DNA from: JANMAT01 sp031359995 | GTDB taxonomy: Bacteria > Actinomycetota > Acidimicrobiia > Acidimicrobiales > Ilumatobacteraceae | DNA: 44,677 bases | Reading direction: 5' to 3' | NCBI GenBank assembly: GCA_031359995.1 | Contig: JANMAT010000089.1 | Coordinates: 1 to 44,677 of the forward strand | Shown: piece after piece, positions 21,128-29,434 of the stretch | Layout of the letters: each line of letters starts with the position of its first letter | How positions within the stretch are numbered: position 1 is the stretch's first letter | The notes under the pieces: model-generated | The model's input: the letters and a program-made list of their open reading frames with translations, nothing else | What the model was told of the DNA's origin: nothing | The model's database searches: none | Program-made: the position numbers and the translations under genes

Positions 21128-23998
21128 TCACCCGCTGGCGAAGGCCTCCACCGGCGGGCACGAGCACACGAGGTTGCGGTCGCCGTAGGCGGCGTCGATG
21201 CGGCTCACCGGCGGGAAGTACTTGCCGACCCGCAGCGACGGTACCGGGTAGGCCGCGGTCTGGCGGCTGTACGGGTGGGTCCACTCGTCGGCGGTCAGGT
21301 CCTCGGCCGGGTGTGGCGCGTTGGCCAGGGGGTTGTCGGCCAGGGGCCACCTGCCGTCGGCGACGGCGTCGATCTCGGCGCGGATGGCGAGCATGGCGTC
21401 GCAAAAGCGGTCGAGCTCGCGCTTGGCCTCGCTCTCGGTCGGCTCCACCATCAACGTGCCCACCACCGGGAAGCTCATGGTCGGGGCGTGGAACCCGAAG
21501 TCGATGAGGCGCTTCGCGACGTCGTCGACCGTCACGCCGGTGGCTTTGGTGATCGGACGCAGATCGAGGATGCACTCGTGGGCGACCCGCCCGCTGGCGC
21601 CCTGGTAGAGCACCGGGAAGGCGCCGTCGAGCCGGCGGGCGATGTAGTTGGCGTTGAGCACGGCGTGGGCAGTGGCCTGCCGCAGGCCCTCGGAACCCAT
21701 CAGCGCGATGTAGGCCCACGAGATGGCGAGGATGCCGGCCGACCCGAACGGCGCCGCCGACACCGCGCCGACGACCCCGTCCGCCGGGCCGGCGTCGGCC
21801 CGCAGGGGATGGGTGGGCAGGAACGGGGCCAGGTGGGCGCGCACCGCCACGGGACCCACGCCGGGGCCACCACCACCGTGGGGGATGCAGAACGTCTTGT
21901 GCAGGTTGAGGTGGCTGACGTCGCCCCCGAAGGCACCCGGCTGAGCGAAGCCGACGAGCGCGTTCAGATTGGCGCCGTCCACGTACACCTGGCCGCCGTG
22001 ACCGTGGACGATCTCGCACACCTCGACCACGCCCTCCTCGAACACCCCGTGGGTCGACGGGTAGGTGATCATCACCGCGGCGAGCCGTTCGGCGTGCTCG
22101 GCGGCCCGGGCGGCCAGATCGACCAGGTCGACGTTGCCCTGGTCATCACACGACACGACCACCACCCTCATGCCGGCCAGCACGGCGCTGGCGGCGTTGG
22201 TGCCGTGGGCCGACGACGGGATGAGGCACACGTCGCGGTGCAGGTCGCCGCGGCTGCGGTGGTAGGCGCGGATGGCGAGCAGCCCGGCATACTCGCCCTG
22301 GCTGCCGGCGTTGGGCTGCAGCGACACGGCGTCGTAGCCGGTGCAGGCCACCAGCATCTGCTCGAGCTCGGTGATGAGCCGGCGGTAGCCGCGGGTCTGA
22401 TCGCGGGGCGCGAACGGGTGGATCTCGGCGAACTCGGGCCACGTGACCGCCAGCATCTCGGTGGTGGCGTTCAGCTTCATGGTGCACGACCCGAGCGGGA
22501 TCATGGTGCGATCGAGGGCGAGGTCGGAGTCGGCGAGGCGCCGCAGGTACCGGAGCATCTCGTGCTCGGTGTGGTAGCGGTGGAAGACCGGGTGCGTCAG
22601 CAGCTCACCCGTGCGCACCGCGTCGGCCGGTACGCCGTCGGGCGCGCCCTCGTCGATGGTGTCGGCGCCCGCGCCGAACGCGACCAGCACCGTGCGCACG
22701 AGGTCGAGCGTCGAGGTCTCGTCGAGGGTGAGGCCGACGGTGTCGGCATCGACGGCACGCAGGTTGATGCGTCGCTCCCCGGCGGCGGCCAGCACGGCAT
22801 CGGCCCGGCCCGGCACCCGCAGGGTGAGCGTGTCGAACCAGGTCGGGTTGACGACCTCGACCCCGCCCGACCGAAGCGCGCCGGCGAGGATCGACGTGAG
22901 GCGGTGCACCCGGGTGGCGATGCGCCGCAGGCCTTCGGGCCCGTGCCACACCGCGTACATGCCGGCCATGACGGCGAGCAGCACCTGGGCGGTGCAGATG
23001 TTGCTCGTCGCCTTCTCCCGCCGGATGTGCTGCTCGCGCGTCTGGAGCGCGAGGCGCAGCGCCGACCGACCCTTCGTGTCGGTGCTGACCCCGACGAGGC
23101 GGCCGGGCAGCGACCGGGCGTGGCGCTCGTGGCAGGCCACGAAGGCGGCGTGAGGGCCGCCGAAGCCCATGGGCACCCCGAAGCGCTGGGAGGACCCGAC
23201 CACGATGTCGGCGCCGGCCGACCCCGGCGAGGCCAGCGACACGAGCGCCAGCAGGTCGGCGGCCACCACCACGACGGCGCCAGCCGCGTGGGCCTGATCC
23301 ACCATCGGCGGCAGGGCCCGCACCGCGCCCGACGAACCCGGGTACGACGCGAGCACGCCGAAGGCGCCGTCGAACGAGGCGCCGTCGATGGCGGTGACGC
23401 GCAGTTCGATGCCCAACGGCTCGGCCCGGGTGGCCAGCACCGCCAGCGTCTGTGGGTGGGTGTCGGCATCCACGACGAACACGTTCGTCTTCACGGTCGC
23501 CACCCGATGGGCCATCATCATGCCCTCGGCCGCCGCGGTCGCCTCGTCGAGCAGCGAGGCGTTGGCCAGGTCGAGCCCGCACAGGTCGGCGACCATCGTC
23601 TGGAAGTTCAGCAGCGCCTCCAGGCGGCCCTGGCTGATCTCGGGCTGGTACGGGGTGTACGCCGTGTACCAGGCCGGGTTCTCGAGGATGTTGCGCAGGA
23701 TCACCGGGGGCGTGACGGTGCCCGTGTAGCCCATGCCGATGAGCGACGTGAACACCTCGTTCTCGGCGGCGATGGCCCGCAGGGTCGCCACCACGTCGAC
23801 CTCGGAGCGGCCCGGGGGGAGCGACAGCGGGGCTCGGCACCGGATCTTCTCGGGCACCACGGCGTCCATGAGCGCGTCGAGCGACGGCACCCCGACGACG
23901 GCGAGCAGGGCGGGCAGATCGGACCCGAGGGTGCCGATGTGGCGCGCCGGGAACTCGGTCGCCGGGTCGAGCTGAACGAGGGGGGTGGGGTGGGACAC
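21128..23998 (-). CDS. gcvP: glycine dehydrogenase (decarboxylating), P protein
   Basis: This 956-residue PLP enzyme is the single-chain P protein. Its N-terminal half has FPARHIG, IGMGYTGTVTPPVILRN and TPYQPEISQGRLE. Its C-terminal half has LGSCTMKLN, QPNAGSQGEYAGL and the cofactor lysine Lys701 in LNLHKTFCIPHGGGGPGVGP. It decarboxylates glycine and loads the aminomethyl group on GcvH. The GTG at 23998 is preceded by GGAGG five bases away and is preferred. An in-frame ATG at 24040 overlaps the upstream stop as ATGA and would add 14 residues. Either way it follows the helix-hairpin-helix gene on one transcript. Confidence 0.95.
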   Translation of the reverse strand: MSHPTPLVQLDPATEFPARHIGTLGSDLPALLAVVGVPSLDALMDAVVPEKIRCRAPLSLPPGRSEVDVVATLRAIAAENEVFTSLIGMGYTGTVTPPVILRNILENPAWYTAYTPYQPEISQGRLEALLNFQTMVADLCGLDLANASLLDEATAAAEGMMMAHRVATVKTNVFVVDADTHPQTLAVLATRAEPLGIELRVTAIDGASFDGAFGVLASYPGSSGAVRALPPMVDQAHAAGAVVVVAADLLALVSLASPGSAGADIVVGSSQRFGVPMGFGGPHAAFVACHERHARSLPGRLVGVSTDTKGRSALRLALQTREQHIRREKATSNICTAQVLLAVMAGMYAVWHGPEGLRRIATRVHRLTSILAGALRSGGVEVVNPTWFDTLTLRVPGRADAVLAAAGERRINLRAVDADTVGLTLDETSTLDLVRTVLVAFGAGADTIDEGAPDGVPADAVRTGELLTHPVFHRYHTEHEMLRYLRRLADSDLALDRTMIPLGSCTMKLNATTEMLAVTWPEFAEIHPFAPRDQTRGYRRLITELEQMLVACTGYDAVSLQPNAGSQGEYAGLLAIRAYHRSRGDLHRDVCLIPSSAHGTNAASAVLAGMRVVVVSCDDQGNVDLVDLAARAAEHAERLAAVMITYPSTHGVFEEGVVEVCEIVHGHGGQVYVDGANLNALVGFAQPGAFGGDVSHLNLHKTFCIPHGGGGPGVGPVAVRAHLAPFLPTHPLRADAGPADGVVGAVSAAPFGSAGILAISWAYIALMGSEGLRQATAHAVLNANYIARRLDGAFPVLYQGASGRVAHECILDLRPITKATGVTVDDVAKRLIDFGFHAPTMSFPVVGTLMVEPTESEAKRELDRFCDAMLAIRAEIDAVADGRWPLADNPLANAPHPAEDLTADEWTHPYSRQTAAYPVPSLRVGKYFPPVSRIDAAYGDRNLVCSCPPVEAFASG

Positions 23999-24036
23999 GG
24001 GGGCCTCCGTCGGCGAGCGCTGATCCGGGGCTCCGA

Positions 24037-24720
24037 TCATCGCGCCACGCGACCGCCCTTGAGCTCCTCGGTGAGCGCCTTGAACGCGGCCCACTCGCCG
24101 TTGGCCAGCAGTTCGGCCTGGCCGGGCCACGTGCTCGGGTCGTGGATCTGGAACCTGGGTCCCGCCGCGTCGAGGATGCCCCGCAGAGTGACGGCGTCGG
24201 TTGCCGCCAGGTCGCGCCACGTGGTGATGCCCTCGGCCTGCAACAGCTGGGCGATCTTGGGCCCGATGCCCTCTACGACCTTCAGGTCGTCGGGCTTGAT
24301 GCGCGAGCGCAGCACGGCGGAGGCGCCCGACACGTCGACCACGACATCGTTGGCACCGACCAGCAGCGCCGTCTGCGCCGGCGCGCCAGGCAGGGGGGCC
24401 GGGGTCTCGACGACGGCATCGGCCTGCGCCGCTTCGAGCTGCTTGATCCGACGCGACAGCGTGTCGACCGAGTCGACCTTGGCTCGCAGCGTGGTGAGCT
24501 CGTCGAGGTCCTTGGCCCGCAGGGCGAGGAGCTCGTTCACCTTGGCCTCGTGCTTGCCGGCGGCGGCGCGGACGTCGGCCAGCGCGCGCACCTGGCGCTC
24601 GTCGACGACCGGCTTGCGCCGCCGGGCCGGCCAGTAGTGGCACACCGCGGCGGCCACGACGCCGGCGACGAGCGCGGCCACGAACCACCAGATCCACAGC
24701 TTGGACAGGAAGAACATCAT
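24037..24720 (-). CDS. membrane-anchored coiled-coil protein with helix-hairpin-helix domain
   Basis: This 227-residue protein has one N-terminal membrane span (about 8-28: WIWWFVAALVAGVVAAAV), a basic stop-transfer patch and a coiled coil (about 38-98). The C-terminal helix-hairpin-helix domain starts DDLKVVEGIGPKIAQLLQAE (about 141-160), continues ITTWRDLA, and ends with GPRFQIHDPSTWPGQAELLA. Such domains (DUF4332 type) resemble those of DNA-repair proteins but usually lack catalytic residues. It sits ten bases after the OmpA-like gene and overlaps the alternative gcvP start. OmpA-like plus HHH gene pairs recur in bacteria, but the function is unknown. The start could be either of two adjacent ATGs. 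Confidence 0.8.
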   Translation of the reverse strand: MMFFLSKLWIWWFVAALVAGVVAAAVCHYWPARRRKPVVDERQVRALADVRAAAGKHEAKVNELLALRAKDLDELTTLRAKVDSVDTLSRRIKQLEAAQADAVVETPAPLPGAPAQTALLVGANDVVVDVSGASAVLRSRIKPDDLKVVEGIGPKIAQLLQAEGITTWRDLAATDAVTLRGILDAAGPRFQIHDPSTWPGQAELLANGEWAAFKALTEELKGGRVAR

Positions 24721-24730
24721 GGGTGCTTGC

Positions 24731-25882
24731 TCAGCTTTCGACGACGAACTCGATACGACGGTTGGCGGCGCGGCCCTCTTCGGTCGCGTTGTCGGCCTTC
24801 GGGTTGGCCGGCCCGAACCCGGTGGATGTGAGCGACGCGTCGGGCACGCTCTTGCCGACCAGATAGGTCTTCACGGCATCGGCTCGCTGCTGGCTCAAGG
24901 TCTGGTTCTCGGCTGCGCGACCGAGGTTGTCGGTGTAGCCGTTGATGGCGATCTTCACGCCCGCGATCTGCTGGATCGACCGAGCCGCGTTGTCGAGGGT
25001 GGGCGCCGAGTCGGCCGTGATCACGGCCGAGCCGCTGTCGAAGTTGATGCCCGAGCGACCGAGCAGCGCGGTGAGATCGGCGGTGAGCGTGGGCACATCG
25101 GCCAGCGACACCCGCAGCTTGCTGGTGATCGGCACGGTCGCCGTCTGCGTCGACGCGATGGCCGCCTGCAGCTCGACCACGGCCTGGCTGTTGAACGCGG
25201 TGCCCGACAGGTCGATGGCGCCGTCGCGGATGGTGATCGACCCGCGGGCCAGTCGGGCGCCCAGCGTCCGCATCAGCTGGCCGTAACGGGTCACCGCGTC
25301 ATCGGTGGCACCGGAGCCGGTGCCGGCGACCGTGAGCTGGTCGACGACGTTGGCCTGCTTGAACGTGGCGACCGCAGCGGCGACGATCGACTGCTTCTGG
25401 GCGTCGTTGGCGACCTTGCCGGTGAGGGTGATGCCCGACGAAACGATGGTGGCGGTGGCGTCCACGACGCCACCGGTGGACCCCGCGGTCGTGTCGGTGC
25501 GGCCCGCGGCCGTGGTGCCGCGCGTGTCGCCGGACGCCGCGGTGGTCGCCGCGTCGCCGGCGGCGGTGGTGCTCGGCGTGGTCGGGAAGCCGTCGTCGGC
25601 GACGTAGGTGAGGCCGTAGCGATGTGACGTGCTGACGAAGGCACCGACCGCGGCGAGCGCCTTGTCCTTGTCGTCGGCCGCCCCCCGCAGCGTCCCCTTG
25701 CCCCAGTCGAAGTCGACCGTGACCGTCTGGCTGAGGTTGGCGGTGTCGAGCCCGACGCGCGCGTCGTTCTCGAGCGCGCCGTCGATGCTCCCCTTGGCCG
25801 CCCACGTGGCCGCGGCGAGCAGCACCGGCGCCAGGAGCACGGCCCCGGCCCAGCACGGGAACCGACGTCGTCGTCGTCTCAT
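24731..25882 (-). CDS. OmpA family protein with BON-like domains (ArfA/Rv0899-like)
   Basis: This 383-residue protein has a very basic start (MRRRRRRF) and one membrane helix (about 9-29). Two BON-like alpha/beta repeats follow (about 45-105 and 140-240), separated by a Thr/Ala/Gly-rich linker. The C-terminal OmpA domain (about 270-380) has INFDSGSAVIT, INGYTDNLGRAAENQTLSQQ, RADAVKTYL and NRRIEF. OmpA domains bind peptidoglycan through the Asp and Arg residues seen here (TDN, NRRI). The layout matches mycobacterial ArfA, an anchored wall-binding protein. It leads the unit with the HHH gene and gcvP. Confidence 0.85.
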   Translation of the reverse strand: MRRRRRRFPCWAGAVLLAPVLLAAATWAAKGSIDGALENDARVGLDTANLSQTVTVDFDWGKGTLRGAADDKDKALAAVGAFVSTSHRYGLTYVADDGFPTTPSTTAAGDAATTAASGDTRGTTAAGRTDTTAGSTGGVVDATATIVSSGITLTGKVANDAQKQSIVAAAVATFKQANVVDQLTVAGTGSGATDDAVTRYGQLMRTLGARLARGSITIRDGAIDLSGTAFNSQAVVELQAAIASTQTATVPITSKLRVSLADVPTLTADLTALLGRSGINFDSGSAVITADSAPTLDNAARSIQQIAGVKIAINGYTDNLGRAAENQTLSQQRADAVKTYLVGKSVPDASLTSTGFGPANPKADNATEEGRAANRRIEFVVES

Positions 25883-26083
25883 CAGGCCTCCGGTCGACCG
25901 AGGGGGAGCATCAAGGGCCGGGCGCGGCCGTTCGACGGGCGCCCAACTTGTCGGGCGAACCTACTCCCGATCATGGGCCGTTCACCTCAAGTTCAAGGAA
26001 AGCATGAGCGACCCACAACGTCAGGAACCGGTTGGCACGATCCATGTCAACCAGTTGCGTGTCGAGGGGCCCGCCGTGCGCGC

Positions 26084-27331
26084 TCATTCGAGGGTGCCGT
26101 AGACGCCGACGCCGCCGCCGGCGCGTTGCATGACGCACGACGCCACGACGGCGTCCAGGTCGGCGAGCAACGCCGGTACCAGACCGTCGTGGACGGCGTT
26201 CACGGTGCAGTGCAGGCTGGCCGGCGGGGCCTGCCGGTCGACGTACCAGCCGCGCGCCCACAGCCCGTCGGCCACCGCGTACACGTCGAGCGCCTCGGGG
26301 TCGCGCGCCCCGAAGGCGACGATCATGGCATCGGGTTCGGCCCGCAGCACCAGCGCGTCGTTGGCCCGTAGGCCGTCGGCCAAGGCCAAGGTGGCGGCGC
26401 GGGCCCGGCGGGTCAGGTCGAGGTAGCCGGCGTCACCCAGATGGTGGATCACCGCCCACGCCGCGGCGATCGAACCACCCGACTTCGTGCCGGGGAGGCC
26501 CGACGAGCCGTAGACCCCGCCGAGCCAGTTGTCGGTCACGAACGTCTGGTAGCGGCGCAGCTCCTTCGATCGGTGCAGCAGCACCGACGCGCCCTTGGCC
26601 GTGTAGCCGAACTTGTGCAGGTCGACCGATACCGACGTGACGCCCTCGACGCGGAAGTCCCACGGCGGCACCACCTCGCCGAGGCGCTCGAGGTAGGGGA
26701 GCGCGACCCCGCCCATGCAGGCGTCGACGTGGCAGTTGATGTCGCGCTCGGCGGCCAGGGCGGCCACGGCGGCGACCGGGTCGATCACGCCCTGCGGATA
26801 CTGGGGCGCGGACGCCACCACCAGCGCGGTGCGATCATCGACGGCGGCGGCCATGGCGTCGACATCGGCGCGCCAGTCGGCCCCGACCGGCACCCGCACC
26901 GTACGCACGCCGAAGTAGAAGGCCGCCTTCTCGAACGCGGCGTGGGCCGACGCGGGCAGCACGACCGTGACATCGGTGGCGCCGCGTTCGGTGCGGGCCC
27001 GCTCGCGGGCCGCCAGCACGGCGAGCAGCAGGCTCTCGGTGCCGCCCGTGGTCATGAACCCCGCCGCGCCGGACGGTCCGTGCAGCCATTGGGCGACGAT
27101 GTCGACCACATCGGCCTGCATCCGCCGCAGGCTCGGGAACGCGTCGGTGTTGAGGGCGTTGGCACCGCTGAAGCGGGCGTAGGCCTGCTCGGCCAGCGCC
27201 AGCACGTCGGGCCCGGCCGAGTACGCCAGGGTGAACGCGCGACCTTCACGCCAGCGGACGTCATGGCTGGCCATGTCGGCCAGGCGCGCCAACGCCGCTT
27301 CGGTGGTGATGCCCTCGGTCGGTAGGCCCAT
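26084..27331 (-). CDS. PLP-dependent decarboxylase/lyase, group II (sphingosine-1-phosphate lyase-like)
   Basis: This 415-residue PLP enzyme has the cofactor lysine Lys240 in SVDLHKFGYTAKGASVLLHR. TTGGTESLLLAVLAAR binds the phosphate region, and HVDACMGG provides the aspartate for the pyridine ring. The stretch NWLGGVYGSSGLPGTKSGG closely recalls sphingosine-1-phosphate lyases (GGVYGSPTLAGSRPG). The family also holds aspartate, tyrosine and glutamate decarboxylases, so the substrate is open. The ATG at 27331 fits the family start; the longer frame upstream overlaps a divergent gene. The VOC gene is divergent, 111 bases away. Confidence 0.85.
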   Translation of the reverse strand: MGLPTEGITTEAALARLADMASHDVRWREGRAFTLAYSAGPDVLALAEQAYARFSGANALNTDAFPSLRRMQADVVDIVAQWLHGPSGAAGFMTTGGTESLLLAVLAARERARTERGATDVTVVLPASAHAAFEKAAFYFGVRTVRVPVGADWRADVDAMAAAVDDRTALVVASAPQYPQGVIDPVAAVAALAAERDINCHVDACMGGVALPYLERLGEVVPPWDFRVEGVTSVSVDLHKFGYTAKGASVLLHRSKELRRYQTFVTDNWLGGVYGSSGLPGTKSGGSIAAAWAVIHHLGDAGYLDLTRRARAATLALADGLRANDALVLRAEPDAMIVAFGARDPEALDVYAVADGLWARGWYVDRQAPPASLHCTVNAVHDGLVPALLADLDAVVASCVMQRAGGGVGVYGTLE

Positions 27332-27442
27332 AGCGACAGCCTCAACGCTAGTGCGCGCCCGGCCCCACGGCATGACGGAGCCCCGGCCACGCCTGCGGGT
27401 CCGTGGCTTGGCATGATGGAAGTCCCGGCGAAGGAGGCCACC

Positions 27443-27943
27443 ATGGCGCGACACGGACTCGACATCGACCGCACAGCTGAATGGGACGCGCTGCGCCAGC
27501 GCTACCTGCAGCCCCGCGCCACCCGTCCCGTCTCCGCGGCGCGCGGCGTGCATCACGTCGCCCTGTTGTGCCACGACGTGGAGGCGACGATCGGCTTCTA
27601 TCAAGAGGTCCTCGAGTTCCCGCTCATCGAACTGTTCGAGAACCGGGACTACCAGGGCTCCACCCACTTCTTCTTCGACATCGGTCACGGCAACGCGTTG
27701 GCGTTCTTCGACCTGCCCGGTCTCGACCTCGGGCCCTACGCCGAGGTGCTGGGCGGACTGCACCACCTCGCCATCTCGGTGCCGGTCGATCGCTGGACCA
27801 CCATCAAGGCCCGGCTCGACGAGCGCGGCATCGCGTACGCCCACGTCGACGGCAGCTCGCTCTACCTGTCCGGTCCCGACGGTGAGCGCCTCGAGCTGAT
27901 CAGCGACCCGCTCGGCCACATGTACGGCAACGACATCGGCTGA
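27443..27943 (+). CDS. VOC family (glyoxalase/dioxygenase-fold) protein
   Basis: This 166-residue protein has a vicinal oxygen chelate fold at about residues 33-165: GVHHVALLCHDVEATIGFYQ, HFFFDIGHGNALAFFD, GLHHLAISV and YLSGPDGERLELI. Candidate metal ligands are His in the first HHVAL, His in the LHHLAI strand and Glu in RLELI, so a metal site is likely. Members isomerise, cleave or resist small compounds; the substrate here is unknown. AAGGAGG at 27431-27437 precedes the ATG by five bases, which rules out the longer frame from 27413. Confidence 0.85.
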   Translation: MARHGLDIDRTAEWDALRQRYLQPRATRPVSAARGVHHVALLCHDVEATIGFYQEVLEFPLIELFENRDYQGSTHFFFDIGHGNALAFFDLPGLDLGPYAEVLGGLHHLAISVPVDRWTTIKARLDERGIAYAHVDGSSLYLSGPDGERLELISDPLGHMYGNDIG

Positions 27944-27958
27944 GGATGGTGCCGGTGC

Positions 27959-28528
27959 TCAGCTGGCGAGGGGACGGGCCCAGGGGGAGTCGAAGGCGGG
28001 CAGCGCGGGCACGTCGGGCAGGGTCGTCAGATCGACGTTCATCAGGTCGATCACGTCGGCCGATGGGCAGGCACGGTGCGAGGGGCGCTCGACGGTCACG
28101 TCGGCGAAGGTGCAGGCGATCGACACCACGCACTCGCCACGCACCTGCGGGCGGCAGGTCACGTTCAGCACGCGGGCCGTGCCATCGGGTCGGGTGATGT
28201 CGACCAGTGCGTCGCGCACCGGCAGACCCGACTGCAGCGCCACAGCGACCGGACACGGCTCGGGCACGCCGGCCGTCGGTCCCGTGCTGGCCAGGCGTCG
28301 GGCCAGCACGTGCAGCGCAGCGCCGACGAGCTCGTCGGGGGCGATGCCGAGCAGCTCGGCCGCCGCCGGGTTGGCTGACGCCACGGTACCGTCGGCCCAC
28401 ACCAACAGGGCGCCCTCCAGCGCGGCGAAGCGCCGCACGTAGGCCTGGGCGGGCAACGGCTGGACGTCGTTCGGGGGGAAGTCCCAGTCGACCATGCCGC
28501 CCCGATCGGAGGCGACCGGCCGGCCCAT
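27959..28528 (-). CDS. PAS domain protein
   Basis: This 189-residue protein has one PAS domain at about residues 30-145: RRFAALEGALLVWADGTVAS, ANPAAAELLGIAPDELVG, and a C-terminal sheet reading VVSIACTFADVT. No histidine kinase, GGDEF or HTH output domain follows. The last 40 residues form an Asp/Leu/Pro tail without a known domain. It may be a free-standing sensor or adaptor for a partner elsewhere. An internal ATG at 28495 (MVDWDF) with a weak GGGG ribosome site is an alternative start. It lies 53 bases downstream of the VapC stop on the same strand. Confidence 0.65.
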   Translation of the reverse strand: MGRPVASDRGGMVDWDFPPNDVQPLPAQAYVRRFAALEGALLVWADGTVASANPAAAELLGIAPDELVGAALHVLARRLASTGPTAGVPEPCPVAVALQSGLPVRDALVDITRPDGTARVLNVTCRPQVRGECVVSIACTFADVTVERPSHRACPSADVIDLMNVDLTTLPDVPALPAFDSPWARPLAS

Positions 28529-28581
28529 GAGGCGAGGCGGGCGTTCTTGCCGGCATCGTGCGGCAAGTTCTCGTCAACGCG

Positions 28582-28947
28582 TCAGCAGTGCAGGACCTGC
28601 ACCGTCGAGCTCGTGAGCTCGCGGTTCTTGGTGAGGAGGGGCACCTTGAGGGAGTCCGCGAGCGCCAGTGAAGCGAGGGCGTCGATGTCGCTGGTGGACG
28701 AGGCCGACAACGCCACCTCGATCGCCAGCGCCCGCACGGGGAACCATTCGCGTGCGATGCGGGTCGCCAACGCCAGCTCGCTCCGGGCACGCTCCGGTGA
28801 GCCGTCATGGCGCACGGCGAGGTACTCGGCGACGATCAGGGCGGTGGCGTCGAGGACGAGGATCTCGTCGACGTCGACCGGGATCCCTTCGAGCAGCCCG
28901 GCGAGCACGAGCAGCCCGCCCGCGTCAGCGACGACCGCGGGGTGCAC
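28582..28947 (-). CDS. vapC: PIN-domain ribonuclease toxin, VapC-like
   Basis: This 121-residue toxin has the PIN acidic pattern. VLDATALIVAEYL carries the first Asp, LALATRIAREW a mid Glu/Arg helix, and SDIDALASLALADSLKVPLL the two C-terminal Asp residues before TKNREL. VapC proteins cut tRNA or rRNA with Mg2+ and are held inactive by VapB. The GTG start overlaps the antitoxin stop by 23 bases, the usual coupling. About 25 residues precede the conserved first strand, which is longer than in most VapC proteins, so the true start could be internal. Confidence 0.75.
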   Translation of the reverse strand: MHPAVVADAGGLLVLAGLLEGIPVDVDEILVLDATALIVAEYLAVRHDGSPERARSELALATRIAREWFPVRALAIEVALSASSTSDIDALASLALADSLKVPLLTKNRELTSSTVQVLHC

Positions 28948-29188
28948 CGAGACGTCCTACAGCGACCTTGCGCCGGTCGGCAACGATCATGCGGGCCGCG
29001 TCGAAGTCGGCCTCGGTCATCGGGGTGAGCGAGGCTCGTTGACGGACGAGCTCTGCGGGGGACAGTCGATCGGCGGTGCGTCGCAGGATCTGGCGCAGCC
29101 ACTCCTGCTGGCTCATGCCCTCGGCGGCCGCTTGTTCGGAGAGCCGTGCCAGCACAGCAGGCTCGAGACCCTTCACGTTCACGTCCAT
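28925..29188 (-). CDS. vapB: ribbon-helix-helix antitoxin, VapB/FitA-like
   Basis: This 87-residue antitoxin begins MDVNVKGLEPAVLARLSEQA and continues MSQQEWLRQIL. This is a ribbon-helix-helix DNA-binding unit (strand about 1-8, helices about 9-34). The Arg/Ala-rich C-terminal half (ADFDAARMIVADRRKVAVGR) should wrap the VapC active site. The start at 29188 lies seven bases after TACCAT on the minus strand; an ATG nine bases upstream (29197) falls inside that box and is less likely. VapB and the VapBC complex normally repress their own promoter, and repeats at 29197-29239 look like the target. Confidence 0.8.
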   Translation of the reverse strand: MDVNVKGLEPAVLARLSEQAAAEGMSQQEWLRQILRRTADRLSPAELVRQRASLTPMTEADFDAARMIVADRRKVAVGRLGAPRGRR

Positions 29189-29195
29189 GAGACCC

Positions 29196-29239
29196 ATGGT
29201 ACCACGGTGGCACCACGGGGCGCCACCACTTTGGCACCA
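29196..29239 (-). promoter_or_regulatory. vapBC promoter with tandem TGGYACCA operator array
   Basis: Forward-strand copies are TGGTACCA (29197-29204, a perfect palindrome), TGGCACCA (29208-29215), a weaker GGGCGCCA (29218-29225) and TGGCACCA (29232-29239). The first overlaps the minus-strand -10 box TACCAT (29196-29201). Starts are 11, 10 and 14 bases apart, close to one helical turn for the first pairs, as expected for cooperative ribbon-helix-helix dimers. Confidence 0.5.
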
Positions 29240-29348
29240 CGATCCTGCGAGCGCCGTTCCGCTTTTTCTCGCCACGGTGACGTCGTCGCCACAGACCCGG
29301 CTCGGGCAGCCGTTCGAATGACCCCTTCCTGCGCCTCCCTGCGACGCC

Positions 29349-29364
29349 CATAATACTAGTTATG
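29349..29364. promoter_or_regulatory. AT-rich inverted repeat CATAA-N6-TTATG
   Basis: CATAATACTAGTTATG has perfect five-base arms around TACTAG. It is one of the few AT-rich stretches in the window and lies between vapBC and the nitroreductase gene, about 70 bases before the latter's start. It could be an operator. No gene was found between 29240 and 29434. Confidence 0.35.
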
Positions 29365-29421
29365 TCAGGTCGAAGGACGTGAAGCGCCACCACCACGGGC
29401 CGATCGCCTCCGTGACGAGGG

Positions 29422-29427
29422 TACGGT
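29422..29427 (+). promoter_or_regulatory. -10 box TACGGT for leaderless start at 29435
   Basis: TACGGT ends seven bases before the nitroreductase ATG. No Shine-Dalgarno sequence precedes the ATG. Confidence 0.4.
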
Positions 29428-29434
29428 CCGCCCG

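Noticed and set aside
21035..24637. 1200-codon open frame on the plus strand opposite gcvP
   Set aside because: The composition is that of an antisense shadow (Arg/Gly/His/Val rich). The minus strand encodes gcvP with all its motifs.
29310..29335. GTTCGAAT resembling a tRNA T-loop
   Set aside because: The flanking bases do not pair as a T-stem, and no acceptor, D-arm or anticodon arm can be drawn.
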